Below, in pieces: positions 31,590-43,259 of a stretch of 64,000 nt of DNA (position 1 is its first letter; every line of letters starts with the position of its first letter). The notes under the pieces are model-generated. The model worked only from the letters and a program-made list of their open reading frames with translations. It had not been told where the DNA came from and made no database searches. The stretch comes from Ilyonectria destructans (lineage: Eukaryota > Ascomycota > Sordariomycetes > Hypocreales > Nectriaceae): the NCBI GenBank assembly GCA_020740775.1, contig JAHEWK010000004.1, positions 3,162,001 to 3,226,000 of the forward strand, given 5' to 3'. Position numbers and translations under genes: made by a program.

Positions 31590-34240
31590 GGTGAAGGGCG
31601 TGAGAGTGATGAAAGAGGTGGTCGATGTTGTTGCAACGGGGCTTTACAAAATTGCTATAACCTAGTCAGAGACTTTAATGTTATTTCGGTCAGTATCGGT
31701 GTATCTCTCAAAAATATACGTGATACTCTGGACTGTGATCCTTTTCAAGATATACATGGTAACATTGATCATTGTGATGGTGGTGAAAGGCACGCTGGTG
31801 TTTTAATGACCGCGGGGCTAGCCTGACATATTAGCTACGACTTAGAGCGACTGCACCACCCAAGTCATTGGGTGGGAATGCTTTTTCCCTTCTTCAATTT
31901 TGACCTTCCGAATTGCACTGTTGTGCCTTGTGAATTTATGCCAGCTGTCGCACCAGCTTATACCACATTCTTTATACTCTTTTCCTCTTGGTTGCATTGA
32001 GAAGCATTGATCAGGTGCTTCAAGTATCTAGTCTGCCTGTTCCTCAGCTGGTCTCAGCAAGATCCCTCATTTTGTTGGATCCCTGTTGTGATTTCAGACT
32101 CCCTATTTTTGTGGCCCGGTCTGCCCCAAGTGAATCTCAACCAACAAATTATCCACAAAAGTCCCCCAGCTTCTATCCCAAATACGCTACGTCACTCTAG
32201 TATATTGAATGAAGGGTTAGTACAAGGCGATTCATATTGTACATATAAGCAATAATGAATGTGGGTTTCTTACTGGTCTCAGAGCACTAGGGCCTGCACG
32301 CACTCCTAAACAAATTTATCTACCAAGCGAGCCGCGTTCGTCATCTATGGAAACTCCATTGTGCCTAATCTGATTGTACATCACACACGGTCGTAGAACA
32401 TCGTGGCGTATGCAACATATTGTCACCTGGATTACATGCCACCCCACTATACTCTGCTGAGAGATCTCGTAGCACATGACGCACCTAAACCTCGCAACCT
32501 GACGTTGAGGCTTGGGCACCGTCCTTACACCCTAGTAAGACGCCTTCCTAGAAGCCAGGGAAAGTCTCAGCTTGAAACCGTGGCCAGAAATACGGCCCAA
32601 ACTTTCCCTACTATCAAGTGGCGGTTTATCACTGGCATCGCGGAGATCCGAGCAAAAAACATGGTATTCGCCTCGGCGACAACATAGTAAGCATGCCCGA
32701 GGCAGTACGGCGGCATCGTTAAATACGGCCTATGAAAGGAAGTAAATGGCGAGTTCCAAGATTTTGATATGCACTGCGGCTTAATTGCTTCTGGAGACAG
32801 AGTTATCGAGAGTGCTGCGAGGAGAGATCAAATCATTCGTCACGTTGACGACACCCTTTGCTTTGACATGGTAGCAGGGGTCCTATGACAGAGTTCTCAT
32901 GGTAGGTATTGCTATTTGTGGAATGTCCGACTATGCCGTGTCTCACAAGACCGATCACTGGCATCATTATGCCGCTACCGCTGCCGCTGCAGCTGCTTGC
33001 GCTAGTAGCTACTTTTCTGCATCAGCTCAGAGGTGGCCTCCGCTGTCTCAGCACTTTCCACAAATGCAGCGATGAAAGGCAATAATAGAACCGCCTCGAG
33101 ATAAAACTTTCTGATGTTGGTTGACTGCCCAAAGAACGTCAATCGAGCCGTCGTTCGATCTAGTCGTAACCGAGATATTCGCGTTCTAGGCCGCCTAGCT
33201 TCTAGTGAGGAGTCAACTCCCAAGTGTACGCGACGGGCCGCACCGAGCTATTAGACGCATCAAGGAATAGCGTCCTGCACCGATGATTCGGTGGCTGGCA
33301 TGCGTGCTCTGATCCAGTCCCAGGCCTCGACTTGTCGATCGATTTCGGGCATGCAGGCTAAGTGGCTTTCGGAGCATTGCAAATGGAGGGGTAGGACGGC
33401 ACGGGGAAAACTCAATACACACTATAAAGGGAGACAGCACTGCAGGTGACAGCTAGAGTCGAACTGGACATCCAATGACGGTGGCTCCTTACACCGCTTC
33501 CTGTGGTCGGTGAGAACTAGTGGATGATTACTGCATGAGAATACCAAGAGAGTTTAGCAATGTTGTGAGTCGAGGACGGGACGGAATACGGACATAGGAT
33601 GCAGGCTGACATAGAGAGTTTATTGGAGGGCCTGCCGGGAACTTTGCACCTTGGCGTTCAGCCACATGCCATCATGGCCTATGATCAGAAATGCGAGTAT
33701 ATAAGACATGTCAAAGTGTCACTACTTGTAAATGCCTCACACGGGAAGTAATAGGCATGGCTGAACTCTCTCGCCATTGGCCACCTAGTCTATGCCGTCG
33801 CTCAAGCTGTTACGGCATGCAAGGGAATAGATGCGGGGACAGCCCGTTCTGAGACCTCGGCGGTTGCCGCTCCTCCTATAACAACTTGCATGAACTGAGA
33901 CACGGGATACGGGAACGGATGGCGCGGCCCGGGAGCGTTCTAGGCCTGCCCGAGACCCTAGAAACAGCGTCTATTCGTGCATAACAGTCCTCGTTGTGCC
34001 ACCTCGGGGTGATAGTGGCTGGCTGGGTAATCCACAGCGGGAAGCCTTGAGACGCCCTAGGTACGTCAGCTGGACTATACGGAAGTATGGCGAACAGAGA
34101 TAACAATTGATTACAGCGAGGCGATGCAAAGTGGTATGGAAGAAAAGTTGTAGGAGCCTAGTAACTATATAATACCTTCCCACGTCACCTTGTCTGATTC
34201 CTGGACCATATCGAACAAGTCATCTGCCAACACAACCAAC
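31590..34240. other. Intergenic 2.65 kb without a supported gene
   Basis: Only short, domain-free open frames (for example 32403-32687 plus, 33213-33440 minus). A TATATAA-like word at about 33698 has no gene assigned to it. The GMC oxidoreductase promoter lies at the right end, with one CGGAA at 34079-34083. Confidence 0.4.
34166..34173 (+). promoter_or_regulatory. TATA box of the GMC oxidoreductase gene
   Basis: TATATAAT, 68 bp before the ATG at 34241. Confidence 0.5.
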
Positions 34241-35914
34241 ATGGAGCACCTCCTCACCATCGACCTTGACGTGGTCACCCACCTCAGCAAGCTCGACGCC
34301 TACGACTACATCATCGTAGGAAGCGGCTTTGGTGGTGGCCCTCTCGCTGAGATCCTCGCACGCCGCAAGAAGAAGGTCTTGCTCATTGAGCGCGGAGGCG
34401 TCATCTTCTCCACCCACGTCCTCAACACCTCGCGTCCCTACTTCAACCGCGGCGCTAGCAACTCGCCCGAGGGAAATGAGAGTGTGTATGATGCTGTCAA
34501 GGCCAAGGTGCAGTGCACTGAGGGGTCTGAGGCCTACGTCGGCGGCCCTGTTTACTGCGTTGGCGGTCGGACTAACCTCTGGGGCATCTGGACTCCGGAG
34601 ATCAGCGAGGGAACTCTCAAGGAGTACTACCCAGCTGAGATATGCTCGTTCCTCAAAAGTGGTGGCTATGATACGGCGTTCAACTTCATCACCGACAACT
34701 CGCAGAAGGATGCCAAGTACCCCAAGGACAGTGGCCAGATTTCGATTGCTGAGATCGATGAAGTCAAAGTCATGCTGGAGACTGCTTTGCCAGACACGGA
34801 GTTCGATCTGATGCCCGTCGCCGCCCAGTTCAACGCCCCGGCGCCCTACAAGTTCCCGCAGTGCGCATACAGCACCACTCTCGCCTTGATGAACCGTATC
34901 TATTCCAACGACCGATACTTGACGGTCCTTTTGAACACCGAGGTCATCGCGTTGGATCAGAGCGAAACCACTACCTTGTAAGTAGCTAGGCGCTTCTCTC
35001 CTGCCTTTCTCACGCCTCAATACAGATCTGCTGACATCGATGGCACCGAACCTAGCCGCAGGAGCATCAACAGCCTCAAGGTTCGGAACACGAAGGACAA
35101 GATCATCAAGGACCTCGACGTCTGCAAGGCCAAGGTGATCCTCTCTGCCGGTGCTATTGGCACAGCTACCATTGCCCTCAACAGTGGGCTGCAGCTTCTC
35201 AACCCTCTTGTCGGTAAGGGTCTGATTGACCACGACATCTTCTATGTCAGGTTCGGAAAGGAGCGAGATCCTGGCATTACTTCGAAGCCGCTGAACCTGA
35301 AGTCACTTGTCAACGTTGCAGGCCAAGTTAGCCTCCTCACTGTGACCGTCAACGCCAACTTCTTCCTCGCTGGAAGCTCTGCATCGCTCCCGACCACGCA
35401 GTACTACAACAAAGATGGCAAGCTCATCAACCCTAAGGAGGGCTTTGAGAATCAGGGAGACTACGACACCATCTGCGTTCTGTTCGAGTTCGTGGGCGTT
35501 CTGGACGACCGAAACCAGGTGCTGAACCTGCCGAGCGTGGATCCTGTCATTGACATCCAGCGACCGCCTGTCAAGCAAGTGGTGCTTGCGGGTATGGAGG
35601 ACATGATCCGGAAGATCAGAAACATGTTCATCTTCTCTGATGCCGACTGCGACAGCGACCACGCAGCGCCGCGTCCGCAGCACATGGGCTTTGGTGTCTT
35701 CTCCCACGAGTGCGGCACCATGCGGATGGATGGGCCCAAGGGAGAGGGCGTGGTTGACTCCAACCTCAAGGTAAAGGGCTTTGACAACTTGTGGGTTTGC
35801 GACTTGTCTGTCCTTCCGGTCAGTGCAGAGGCGAATCCGTCGCTTACGCTTGCGGCGCTGTCGCTGAGGCTAGCCGACGAGCTATCATCGGACCCAGTCG
35901 ACCCGGAGGAGTAG
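34241..35914 (+). CDS. GMC-type FAD oxidoreductase (pyranose-oxidase-like)
   Basis: Two exons (34241-34977, 35026-35914) give 541 residues. The dinucleotide-binding motif YDYIIVGSGFGGGPLAEILA lies near residue 27, followed by KKVLLIERGG (ribose-binding Glu) and YCVGGRTNLWG. The C-terminal GMC part has FSHECGTMRMDG, with the candidate catalytic His, and a final block NLWVCDLSVLPVSAEANPSLTLAALS holding the Asn of the His/Asn pair seen in pyranose 2-oxidases. Such enzymes oxidise sugars or alcohols with oxygen or quinones using FAD. No signal peptide is visible, so the enzyme should be intracellular, which pyranose oxidases often are. An in-frame ATG at 34190 would add 17 residues. It stands 4.4 kb left of the aromatic-acid cluster and is not clearly part of it. 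Confidence 0.88.
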
Positions 35915-36290
35915 TATTGCGTTGAAGCTTTTCTGCGCATTATAGTGCATCTCTCTCAAATTTTACTGGAAGTTGAATTTCTAAGGGCTCCTATCATTCC
36001 TATGACTTATATCTCGCAATATGCTACATCTGCCAAGGAGAGGAGGGCAATTGTGACAGTGCATGTGTCCAAGGCCCCGCCGCGAGATCGGTGGCTCGCT
36101 TCACCCATTCACCGCCGGGAAGGAGGTCCTAATAAAAGGCTGTTTCTAATATTAAAATTAGGACGCACAAAAGACTGCTGGTATTGTAAACTCCACCCAG
36201 ATTGCCACGCCTGCCCATGATGTCTGGAAATTCCGTCCAGACGCGAGTATTCTATAAAACCACTGCCAGTCCCTTACCCATAAGGCTCCT
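35915..36290. other. Short gene-free interval between convergent genes
   Basis: 3' ends of the GMC gene (plus) and of the papain-fold-like gene (minus) face each other. Nothing else seen. Confidence 0.4.
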
Positions 36291-37269
36291 TCAATCATCC
36301 CTTCGGTCATCACCCCAGCCCTTCTTAATCGTCTCGAAAAAGTCCTTTATCGTGTCGCTATCACTCTCGTCATTGTCTCCTTTCAGTTCTTTCAGTTCCT
36401 TTTTAGACCTGAATTTGGCAACGATGAGATCCCGTGCAATCTTTGGGGAAGCAAGCGCCAACTCTTCTTCTAGCTTCGCTTGGCTGATGACCTTTCCGTT
36501 GCACAGGGCTTTGACGAGCGTCTCCACCAAATGTTGGCAGTTGTTCGACAGAAGACGATACTTTGGATGGAGCGCCATATGGGCAAGGCCTAGGGCTCAG
36601 AGTTAGCACAGGAGCGGTGCAGACCGCTTCTCTGGTTCAGGTCAACTCACCTAGCTGCTGGATCTCGGTGTGCGATTTTGTAGTCTCCCCGACATAGTAG
36701 CAAGAGCTCCAAGTCGTTACAAACTCAGTTGTGATCTCATTTACGCGGAAATAATTCCTCCCAATGGCGGCGAGCTCCATGCGATCGCTCATCAGATCAT
36801 AGCAGTAACATGCCTCGAGGCCGCGGTCGATGACACACACGGCCCAGTGGCTTACACTGTCCAGGCTCATGCCAATGTGTTTAGCCAAAAGTGTATATGT
36901 CTTTTCCGACAGCTCAAATTTGCCAAATGAAATGGGAACCGTCACTAGGAAGACGGCCCTGTGGTTGGTCTTCTCGTCGTACTCCAAATAAGCCATATCC
37001 GAGGCAGATTCGCCCGTGACCTTGGACGTGACCAACTTGAGAAACTCATTCCGTAGACGGATTTCCTCGGCCTTCTTTGCGTCTATTTCCCTGGTGCCGC
37101 GATCTTTCAGTCCCTTCCGTTGCTCCCTAAGTTACAGCCTCGTCAGCACTATCCAAACGCGGTGGTAAACGAGCGGAGCAAGGTACCATTTCTTGGAGAT
37201 GGATGTATAGGCCGCCCCGCCAGCCGCCTTGCTAGCCGCGGCTAATTTGGACAGGGTATCAAAAGCCAT
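36291..37269 (-). CDS. Putative permuted papain-fold protein (LRAT/PPPDE-like, H...NC)
   Basis: Three exons (37269-37187, 37126-36651, 36595-36291) give 287 residues in frame. A helical, lysine-rich N-terminus (GLKDRGTREIDAKKAEEIRLRNEF) is followed by a beta-rich domain. It contains VSHWAVCVID, a CYDLMSD strand, YYVGETTKSHTEIQQL and, 50 residues later, YRLLSNNCQHLVETLVKAL. A His in a beta strand followed by an NC helix start is the catalytic layout of permuted papain-like folds such as LRAT and PPPDE (deSUMOylase/deubiquitinase-type). The Cys of NNCQ would be the nucleophile. The acidic/basic tail (KELKGDNDESDSDTIKDFF) looks disordered. No signal peptide. The family assignment is by motif only; hydrolase, acyltransferase or inactive roles all remain possible. 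Confidence 0.72.
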
Positions 37270-38682
37270 TCACGCGAAAGCGATAGCGAGACTCCTGCCG
37301 ACTCCAACTCCAACTCCGTCTCGAGAACGCTGATAGCGCGGCTTTGGCGTTGCGGCTTTTGCGAGCCTTTTGCACTTGGGCAAGGCAAGATTTGTCAGGC
37401 CGCTAGCCCATAGAGGCTTAGTGAACAAGGCAGATTTATACGTCAGGCCGGAGGATCCGGGTCAGCTGTTGGTGGGTCTAAACGCGCCAAGTTTCCTGGC
37501 ACGGCATCTTCGCGCCGGAGTACGAATAGCAAGTGGCTGAGTGACTCTCTTGGCGGCTGAGCTGAGTACAAAGAAGACAAAGAAGCCAGAGTGAGCTTCA
37601 CACCATGCAAACCGAAAGGTCTAAGCGCCGCCCAGTATTAAGGCTGCTGATATGATAGCCAAGTTTACCAATTCTGACCCTGGATATCTACCTGTCCATC
37701 TTCGACGAGACTCTTGACTAGCCAGAGACCTTTGGGTTCTTTTACGGTATCCTACACATCGCCATGATAATCCCACTCACCTTTGGTCATTACTTTCCAC
37801 GAGATGCGTATAGTTCTTGTGACGGCAATCAGTTCGGCCATGTCAAGGGTGACATTTGCATAGTACTGGGTGTGAGTAGCGCCAGACAGAGACAGATCGG
37901 CAGCCCATATTGGTTCAGCCGGTCGCATCGTTATGCGATAGCGGTGGCTTTGTCGTCGCTGGCGCAACCAAGTCTTGTGCCTAAAGAACTGACAATTTTT
38001 TGACGTATGTCACAATTGGCTTGGTAGTACACAGATACATCAATTTCCCAGGGGCGCCATGTTTTAAGCATGTGCCAGTGAGTGCTTGGTTGTGGCAATG
38101 TCCATTGAGGCAGTGCGGATCGCCACTGTGGAATGTGGCGGTATTGACGACAGTGTGCGAAATTATGAGCCACGCTGAGAATAATGGGCTCAGGGACACA
38201 TTTACACGACAGTTCTGCTAGAAAAGATTACGATTCGAAAAAAATTCCATTACAAATCATCTCTAGATACTGGTGCTCGCCGTCAATGTCAGGAAGAAGT
38301 AGACATTGATTAGAATAGTCCGCCACACCAACCAGCTGTTCCTGGGACATCGGAACCTCGCAGTCGGATTTCTTATCTAGAGGCTGTCTAGAAGGGTTCT
38401 AATTGATTCATGGAAGCGCACTACAGGAATCTTCTCCCCTTCCGGCCACAACTCACCTGCCGTAGGCCTACGTCATTCCGGAATGGACCCGCAACAGAGC
38501 CGGAAGCCCGTTCCGATTGCACATTAGCTACCCTACACCTTAGTCACTACGGAAGCTGGAGACAAGATCTATAGGGACGCTGACTTAATAAAACATGTTG
38601 CATTGGATGTTGCTGTGCATCAAATCATACCACTTATCCGACCCTTGGCCATTGAATCTTTATACTCATAGCATTTACAGCA
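37270..38682. other. Intergenic region upstream of the ThDP decarboxylase
   Basis: 1.4 kb between divergent genes. Short frames show no domain. The right 250 bp are dense in CGGAA/TTCCG elements, listed separately. Confidence 0.4.
38440..38554. promoter_or_regulatory. CGGAA/TTCCG element array upstream of the ThDP decarboxylase
   Basis: TTCCG at 38440-38444, the palindrome CATTCCGGAATG at 38474-38485, the pair CGGAA-GCCCG-TTCCG at 38501-38515, and CGGAA at 38550-38554. This is six half-sites in 115 bp, where roughly 0.2 would be expected by chance (one per about 512 bp counting both orientations at even base composition). The array sits 129-243 bp before the ATG at 38683. Paired CGG/CCG triplets are the usual target of Zn2Cys6 proteins. 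Confidence 0.5.
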
Positions 38683-40723
38683 ATGGACACTTTGTAAGTA
38701 CTAGCAACGCTTGATGGACACACAAGCTTAGTGTAGGAGACGTTATTAACGTGCATATGCAGGGAAAAATATTCGGCATCATTTGCCTTCTTTGAAGGCC
38801 TCTGGGAGGTATGACATACTCTGTACCCAAGAAAGGGACTGCGTGAGATGGTCTTTCACATGCTTACTTGTCGTCTAGGCGGGCGTCAGCCATGTCTTTG
38901 TGAACTTGGGGTCAGATCACCCGGCTATCATGGAGGCCCTGGCCCATGGAGCCCATCTTAAAGGCATTAACTTTCCTAAAGTCATAACATGCCCACATGA
39001 GGTTAGTTCTAACCGCCGGGGAAGTCTCCGGAGAAACAAACCTGACTGGATATAGATGGTGGCCATGTGTATGGCCGATGGGTTTGCCCGCCTCACGGGA
39101 AAGCCACAGTGTGTGTTGGTCCATGTTGATGTGGGAACTCAGATGCTTGGGTGTGCTATGCACAATGCGTCAGTGGCCCGCTGCCCTGTTCTTGTCTTCG
39201 CCGGCCTCTCGCCATTTACCCTGGAGGGAGAGACTCGCGGATCCCGCACCGAGTATATCCATTGGCTTCAAGATGCCCCGGATCAAAAGGCCATCGTTTC
39301 TCAGTTTTGCCGCTTCGCCGGCGAGTTTAAGACTGGCAAGAACATCAAGCAGGTCCTCAACCGAGCTCTGCAGTTTGCCACCAGCGACCCTAAGGGTCCT
39401 GCGTATATCATGGGCGCCCGTGAGATCATGGAAGAGGAAATTACACCCTACCATCTGGATCAAGACGTTTGGGGCAGTGTCTGTCCAACTGGTCTGCCCA
39501 CTGAAGCACTGGACACCATTGTTTCTACACTGGCAGAAGCCGAGCGTCCGTTAATCATTGTCGGCTACACCGGCCGCAACCACGCTACTGTACCCGAGCT
39601 GGTTAAGCTGGTGGAAGCTATTCCCGGAACTACAGTACTGGACGGACTCGGTAGCGATGTTTGCTTCCCCTGGAGCCACCGCGCGTTCCTCGGAGTGGGC
39701 ATTGGGCGCCACGAGAGTATTGAAAAGGCCGACGCAATTCTCGTCATTGATTGCGATGTCCCGTGGATTCCGACCCAATGCAAGCCGCCCTCCGATGCAA
39801 AGATCATACATGTGGATGTCGATCCTCTTAAAGAGAATATGCCTTTGCATTACATCCCGGCCTTCCGAAGGTATCGCGCCGACTCAGAGACTGCGATCCG
39901 ACAGCTTAACGACTACATTTCTCAACACCAACGCTATTCTAATCTTACAAATATCGGGCCTTACAACAAACGATGGGAAGCCCTAGAAGTATCGCATCGA
40001 CAACACCTCGAGAAGCTCGCAAAGATCGCCGAACCACCTGCCGACCCCTTGGAGCCTGTGGGAACATCTTATCTTTGCTCAAAGCTACGGGCCACATGCC
40101 CCACAGACACCATCTGGTGCGTCGAGGCTGTCACAAATGCGCCCTTTATCTACGAGCAGCTCCAGGTAGATGAGCCCGGTCATCTCATCAACGGTGGCGG
40201 AGGTGGTCTTGGCTGGTCTGGAGGCGCTACGATTGGCGTGAAGCTGGCTTCAGATTGGCTGGCTGGGGGTCAAGGAAAGGGAAAGTTCGTGACACTTATT
40301 GTGGGTGATGGCACCTACATGTTTGGAGTTCCAAGCACCGTGTACTGGATTGCCCGGAGGTATGGGCTGCCAACGTTGACTGTGGTCCTCAGTAACAAGG
40401 GTTCGTATCTTCCAGTTACCTTATCCCCACTAGTGTCTACTCTGTACGAACTGACCCGAATAGGATGGAACGCTCCTCGAAATTCATTGACATTGGTTCA
40501 TCCCGATGGATATGGATCCAAGCTCTCGAATGAAGGTCTGAACATCTCATTTACTCCGACACCCGACTTCTCAGGCATAGGAAAGGCAGCATCGGGAGGA
40601 ACTGCATGGGCTGGAGTTGTCTCTACGAGCGAGGACTTGATTCGATTGCTACCGGAAGCTGTTGAAAAGGTGCAGTCTGGCGTTTCGGCGATTCTCGAAG
40701 TTAGACTTAAGGGGTCCTGGTGA
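38683..40723 (+). CDS. ThDP-dependent 2-oxoacid decarboxylase-type enzyme (benzoylformate decarboxylase-like)
   Basis: Five exons (38683-38693, 38763-38808, 38879-39001, 39056-40400, 40464-40723) give 594 residues. The first exon encodes only MDT plus part of a Leu codon. The pyrophosphate-binding fold is complete: N-terminal Pyr domain with the catalytic Glu in CPHEMVAMCMADGFARLTG, a middle domain (ERPLIIVGY...), and the PP domain with the ThDP/Mg motif VGDGTYMFG followed 24 residues later by LSNKGW (GDG...N). It belongs to the acetolactate synthase/benzoylformate decarboxylase superfamily. Family membership is secure; the exact reaction is not. A cytochrome b5-hydroxyacid dehydrogenase and an aldehyde dehydrogenase in the same cluster favour decarboxylation of an arylglyoxylate to an aromatic aldehyde. 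No mitochondrial presequence is visible. The exon 4 donor is the unusual GTTCGT. Confidence 0.88.
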
Positions 40724-41506
40724 TTTCAACTAGAATGATACTAGGTGTTTGCCAAAGCCTGTCCTTGAAGAAGGAATGTGAATCAACCAAGTTTCAGTTT
40801 TGGTTTAAAATTATTCAATTGATCACATTGACAAATGACTAAATTGTAAAGTTGGAATACAAGCTTTGATCGACATGGAGAGATTTCCCACTGAATTGTG
40901 ACCCTAATGACAAAGTCAACTTGTTTCTTGCATGTGAGTGCAGTAGAGAGAACTTTGCGTTCGAAAATAAACTTCAACATTGCCCTCTGTCATTCTCTCC
41001 AAGTCTTGGCTTGATGACTCGTTCCCAGTTGAACAAGGGCATGGGGTGGCACGTATCTACGCAGTCATCCTCCTCCTCCTTCAATACTTTGAGACTCCTG
41101 CGCCTCTCTACTGTAGGTTTACCCCGCGAAGTGAGTCTTTGCTTGGCAAGATATGTACCCGCCCGAATCCGTTAGTCATGATAGCCTCGGAACTGCCAGG
41201 AATCGTCGGAAAGTGGGTCTGGTGCAACCTACACGATGTACGTCTCAGGTTGTTATGGAGTCTCCGAAATTTGGTCAGGAACGCCAAGACAATAACAACG
41301 GGACCCTAGTCGGAATCCGAATCCATTCCGTCACGAGATTGTCGGGAAACCAGCCCAGCCCCAAGCGGCTAATCCCCTCACTCTCACTTCCGTTCCATCA
41401 CTGTAGATAGAGCGTCCGTTACACGGTTGTGAGCACTTAATGGCCTTGGTTGACGTGTTCACTAACAATAGTCGACCCACTATCTAGCCTTTTCCCATCC
41501 ATTACC
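40724..41506. other. Intergenic between decarboxylase and aldehyde dehydrogenase genes
   Basis: Terminator region of the ThDP gene and promoter of the ALDH gene, both on the plus strand. The open frames here are short and domain-free. Confidence 0.4.
41188..41392. promoter_or_regulatory. CGGAA/TTCCG elements upstream of the aldehyde dehydrogenase
   Basis: CGGAA at 41188-41192, 41207-41211 and 41311-41315; TTCCG at 41326-41330 and 41388-41392. The pair at 41311/41326 faces inward with a 10-bp spacer. All lie 115-320 bp before the ATG at 41507. Confidence 0.45.
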
Positions 41507-43139
41507 ATGAATCGCCTTAGAATTTATCGAAACCCGGGCGCTTCCTGGGCCCAGGCAAGGCACCTCGGAGGTCGCCGAAGCATCACGACGAAGAAGATTG
41601 TTCCCCTCATCATCGACGGGAAAGACATCGAGACTTCATCTACATTCCCAGTTATCAGTCCACTGACTGGCAAACACGTATGGTCTTTGTCCTGCGCGAC
41701 GAAGCAGCATGTCGAGGATGCTGTTCAGAATGCCCAAGATGCGTTTCCGGCCTGGTCGCGAACCAAGGCATACGAACGCCGCGACATCCTCCTCACTGCG
41801 GCTGACATCATGAATAAGCGGAGAGAAGAGCTGGGAGGGTACATGAACCAGGAGATCGGTGCTAATCAGGGTTACCAAGACTTTATTATTGGTCTTGCGA
41901 TTGATGGCTTCAAAGACACAGCTGGGAGAATTTCTGGCGCAATGCAGGGCTCCGTTCCAGAGTCCAATCTGGACGGAATGAAAGCCATCGTATACAAGAG
42001 GCCATATGGAGTGAACTTGGGAATTGCACCTTGGTAAGAAAGCAGCTCTTCGCCGTACCGTTGGCAGACGTTGGAAGCTTACTTATTCAACTAGGAACGC
42101 CCCATATCATCTTGGCCTCCGGTCCATTTTGTTTGCCCTTGCAACCGGAAACACCGCAATCCTCAAGGGAGCCGAATTCTCTCCTATGTGCTACTGGGCC
42201 ATTGCCGACATCTTTCGAGAGGCTGGGCTGCCCGATGGTTGCCTCAACCTCATCTTCCATTCGCCAGCGGATGCCGCCGTCATTACCGAGGAATTTGTAG
42301 CAAACCCACATGTGAGGAAGATCAACTTTACAGGCAGCACGAAGGTCGGCAGTATCATTGCAGCATCAGCAGGCAAGCATCTGAAGCCGGTTCTCATGGA
42401 GCTTGGAGGGAAGGCAAGCGCCATTGTGCTGGAAGATGCAAACCTTGAGCAGGCGGCGCTGCACTGTGCGAGAGGAGCTTTCATGAACGTGAGTTTGAAT
42501 CATTGTCAGTACGATTTGGATGAATGATGAATTAACAGGTGATTATAGGCCGGCCAAATTTGCATGTCGACGGAGCGTATCCTCGTGCACGAATCCGTCG
42601 CGCAGAAGTTCCAAGAAATTCTCCGCGACACCACCAAGCAGGTCTTTGGCGCTGCAAATGATACACCCATGCTTGTTACAGCAGCTTCAGCCAAACGAAA
42701 CCGGGGTCTTGTTACAGATGCAACTTCCAAGGGAGCCAGGTCGATGAAGATCTTTGATGGAGGCCATGAAGGCCAATACGAGACTCACATGCAACCCGTC
42801 ATCCTCAAAGATGTTGACCAGAACATGGACCTGTATCAGACTGAGTCTTTTGGGCCCAGCGTGTCTCTATTCACCTTTAAGACGGAAGAGGAAGCATTGG
42901 AGCTCGCCAACAATACCGAGTACGGCCTGTCAGCCAGTGTCTTCTCTGAAGATCTGAAGGCAGCATTCCGTGTTGCTGACGGGTTGGAGTCTGGAGCAGT
43001 GCACATCAATTCCATGACTGTGCACGACGAGTATCCTTTGCCTCACGGAGGAGTCAAGAAGAGCGGATTTGGTCGGTTTAATGGTTACCAGGGCCTGGAT
43101 GAGTTCCTTTACTACAAGACTGTCACCTGGATGGAGTGA
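41507..43139 (+). CDS. Aldehyde dehydrogenase (aromatic aldehyde / vanillin-salicylaldehyde type)
   Basis: Three exons (41507-42033, 42095-42488, 42549-43139) give 503 residues. ALDH landmarks are intact: LGIAPWNAPYHL (substrate/cofactor channel; split by intron 1), LKGAEFSP, FTGSTKVGSIIA (NAD loop), MELGGKASAIVL with the general-base Glu, the catalytic Cys in AGQICMSTERILV, ESFGPSVSLF and the C-terminal PHGGVKKSGFGRF. The layout is closest to salicylaldehyde/vanillin-type dehydrogenases, which oxidise aromatic aldehydes to acids with NAD(P). The first 28 residues (RLRIYRNPGASWAQARHLGGRRS) are basic and could be a mitochondrial presequence. Downstream of the decarboxylase gene, it would convert the aldehyde product to a benzoate. 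It converges with the flavocytochrome gene, with 120 bp between stops. Confidence 0.92.
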
Positions 43140-43259
43140 TGGTCAATCAAGTCGTGTCATAGAGTAACTTAGTCAAGGGATCCTTCATTGAGACTTAAGT
43201 CTAAGATTATTTCACATGCGTCCCATTCAATTCGCTCAATACCTAAGTCTCGAATTATT

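Noticed and set aside
34220..35233. Minus-strand open frame of 337 codons opposite the GMC gene
   Set aside because: It lies fully antisense to a gene with intact FAD motifs; it arises from the third-position C bias of that gene and has no domain of its own.
34241..35914. Inclusion of the GMC oxidoreductase in the aromatic cluster
   Set aside because: It is separated by 2.8 kb and an unrelated gene, and its promoter has only one CGGAA, so membership is not supported.
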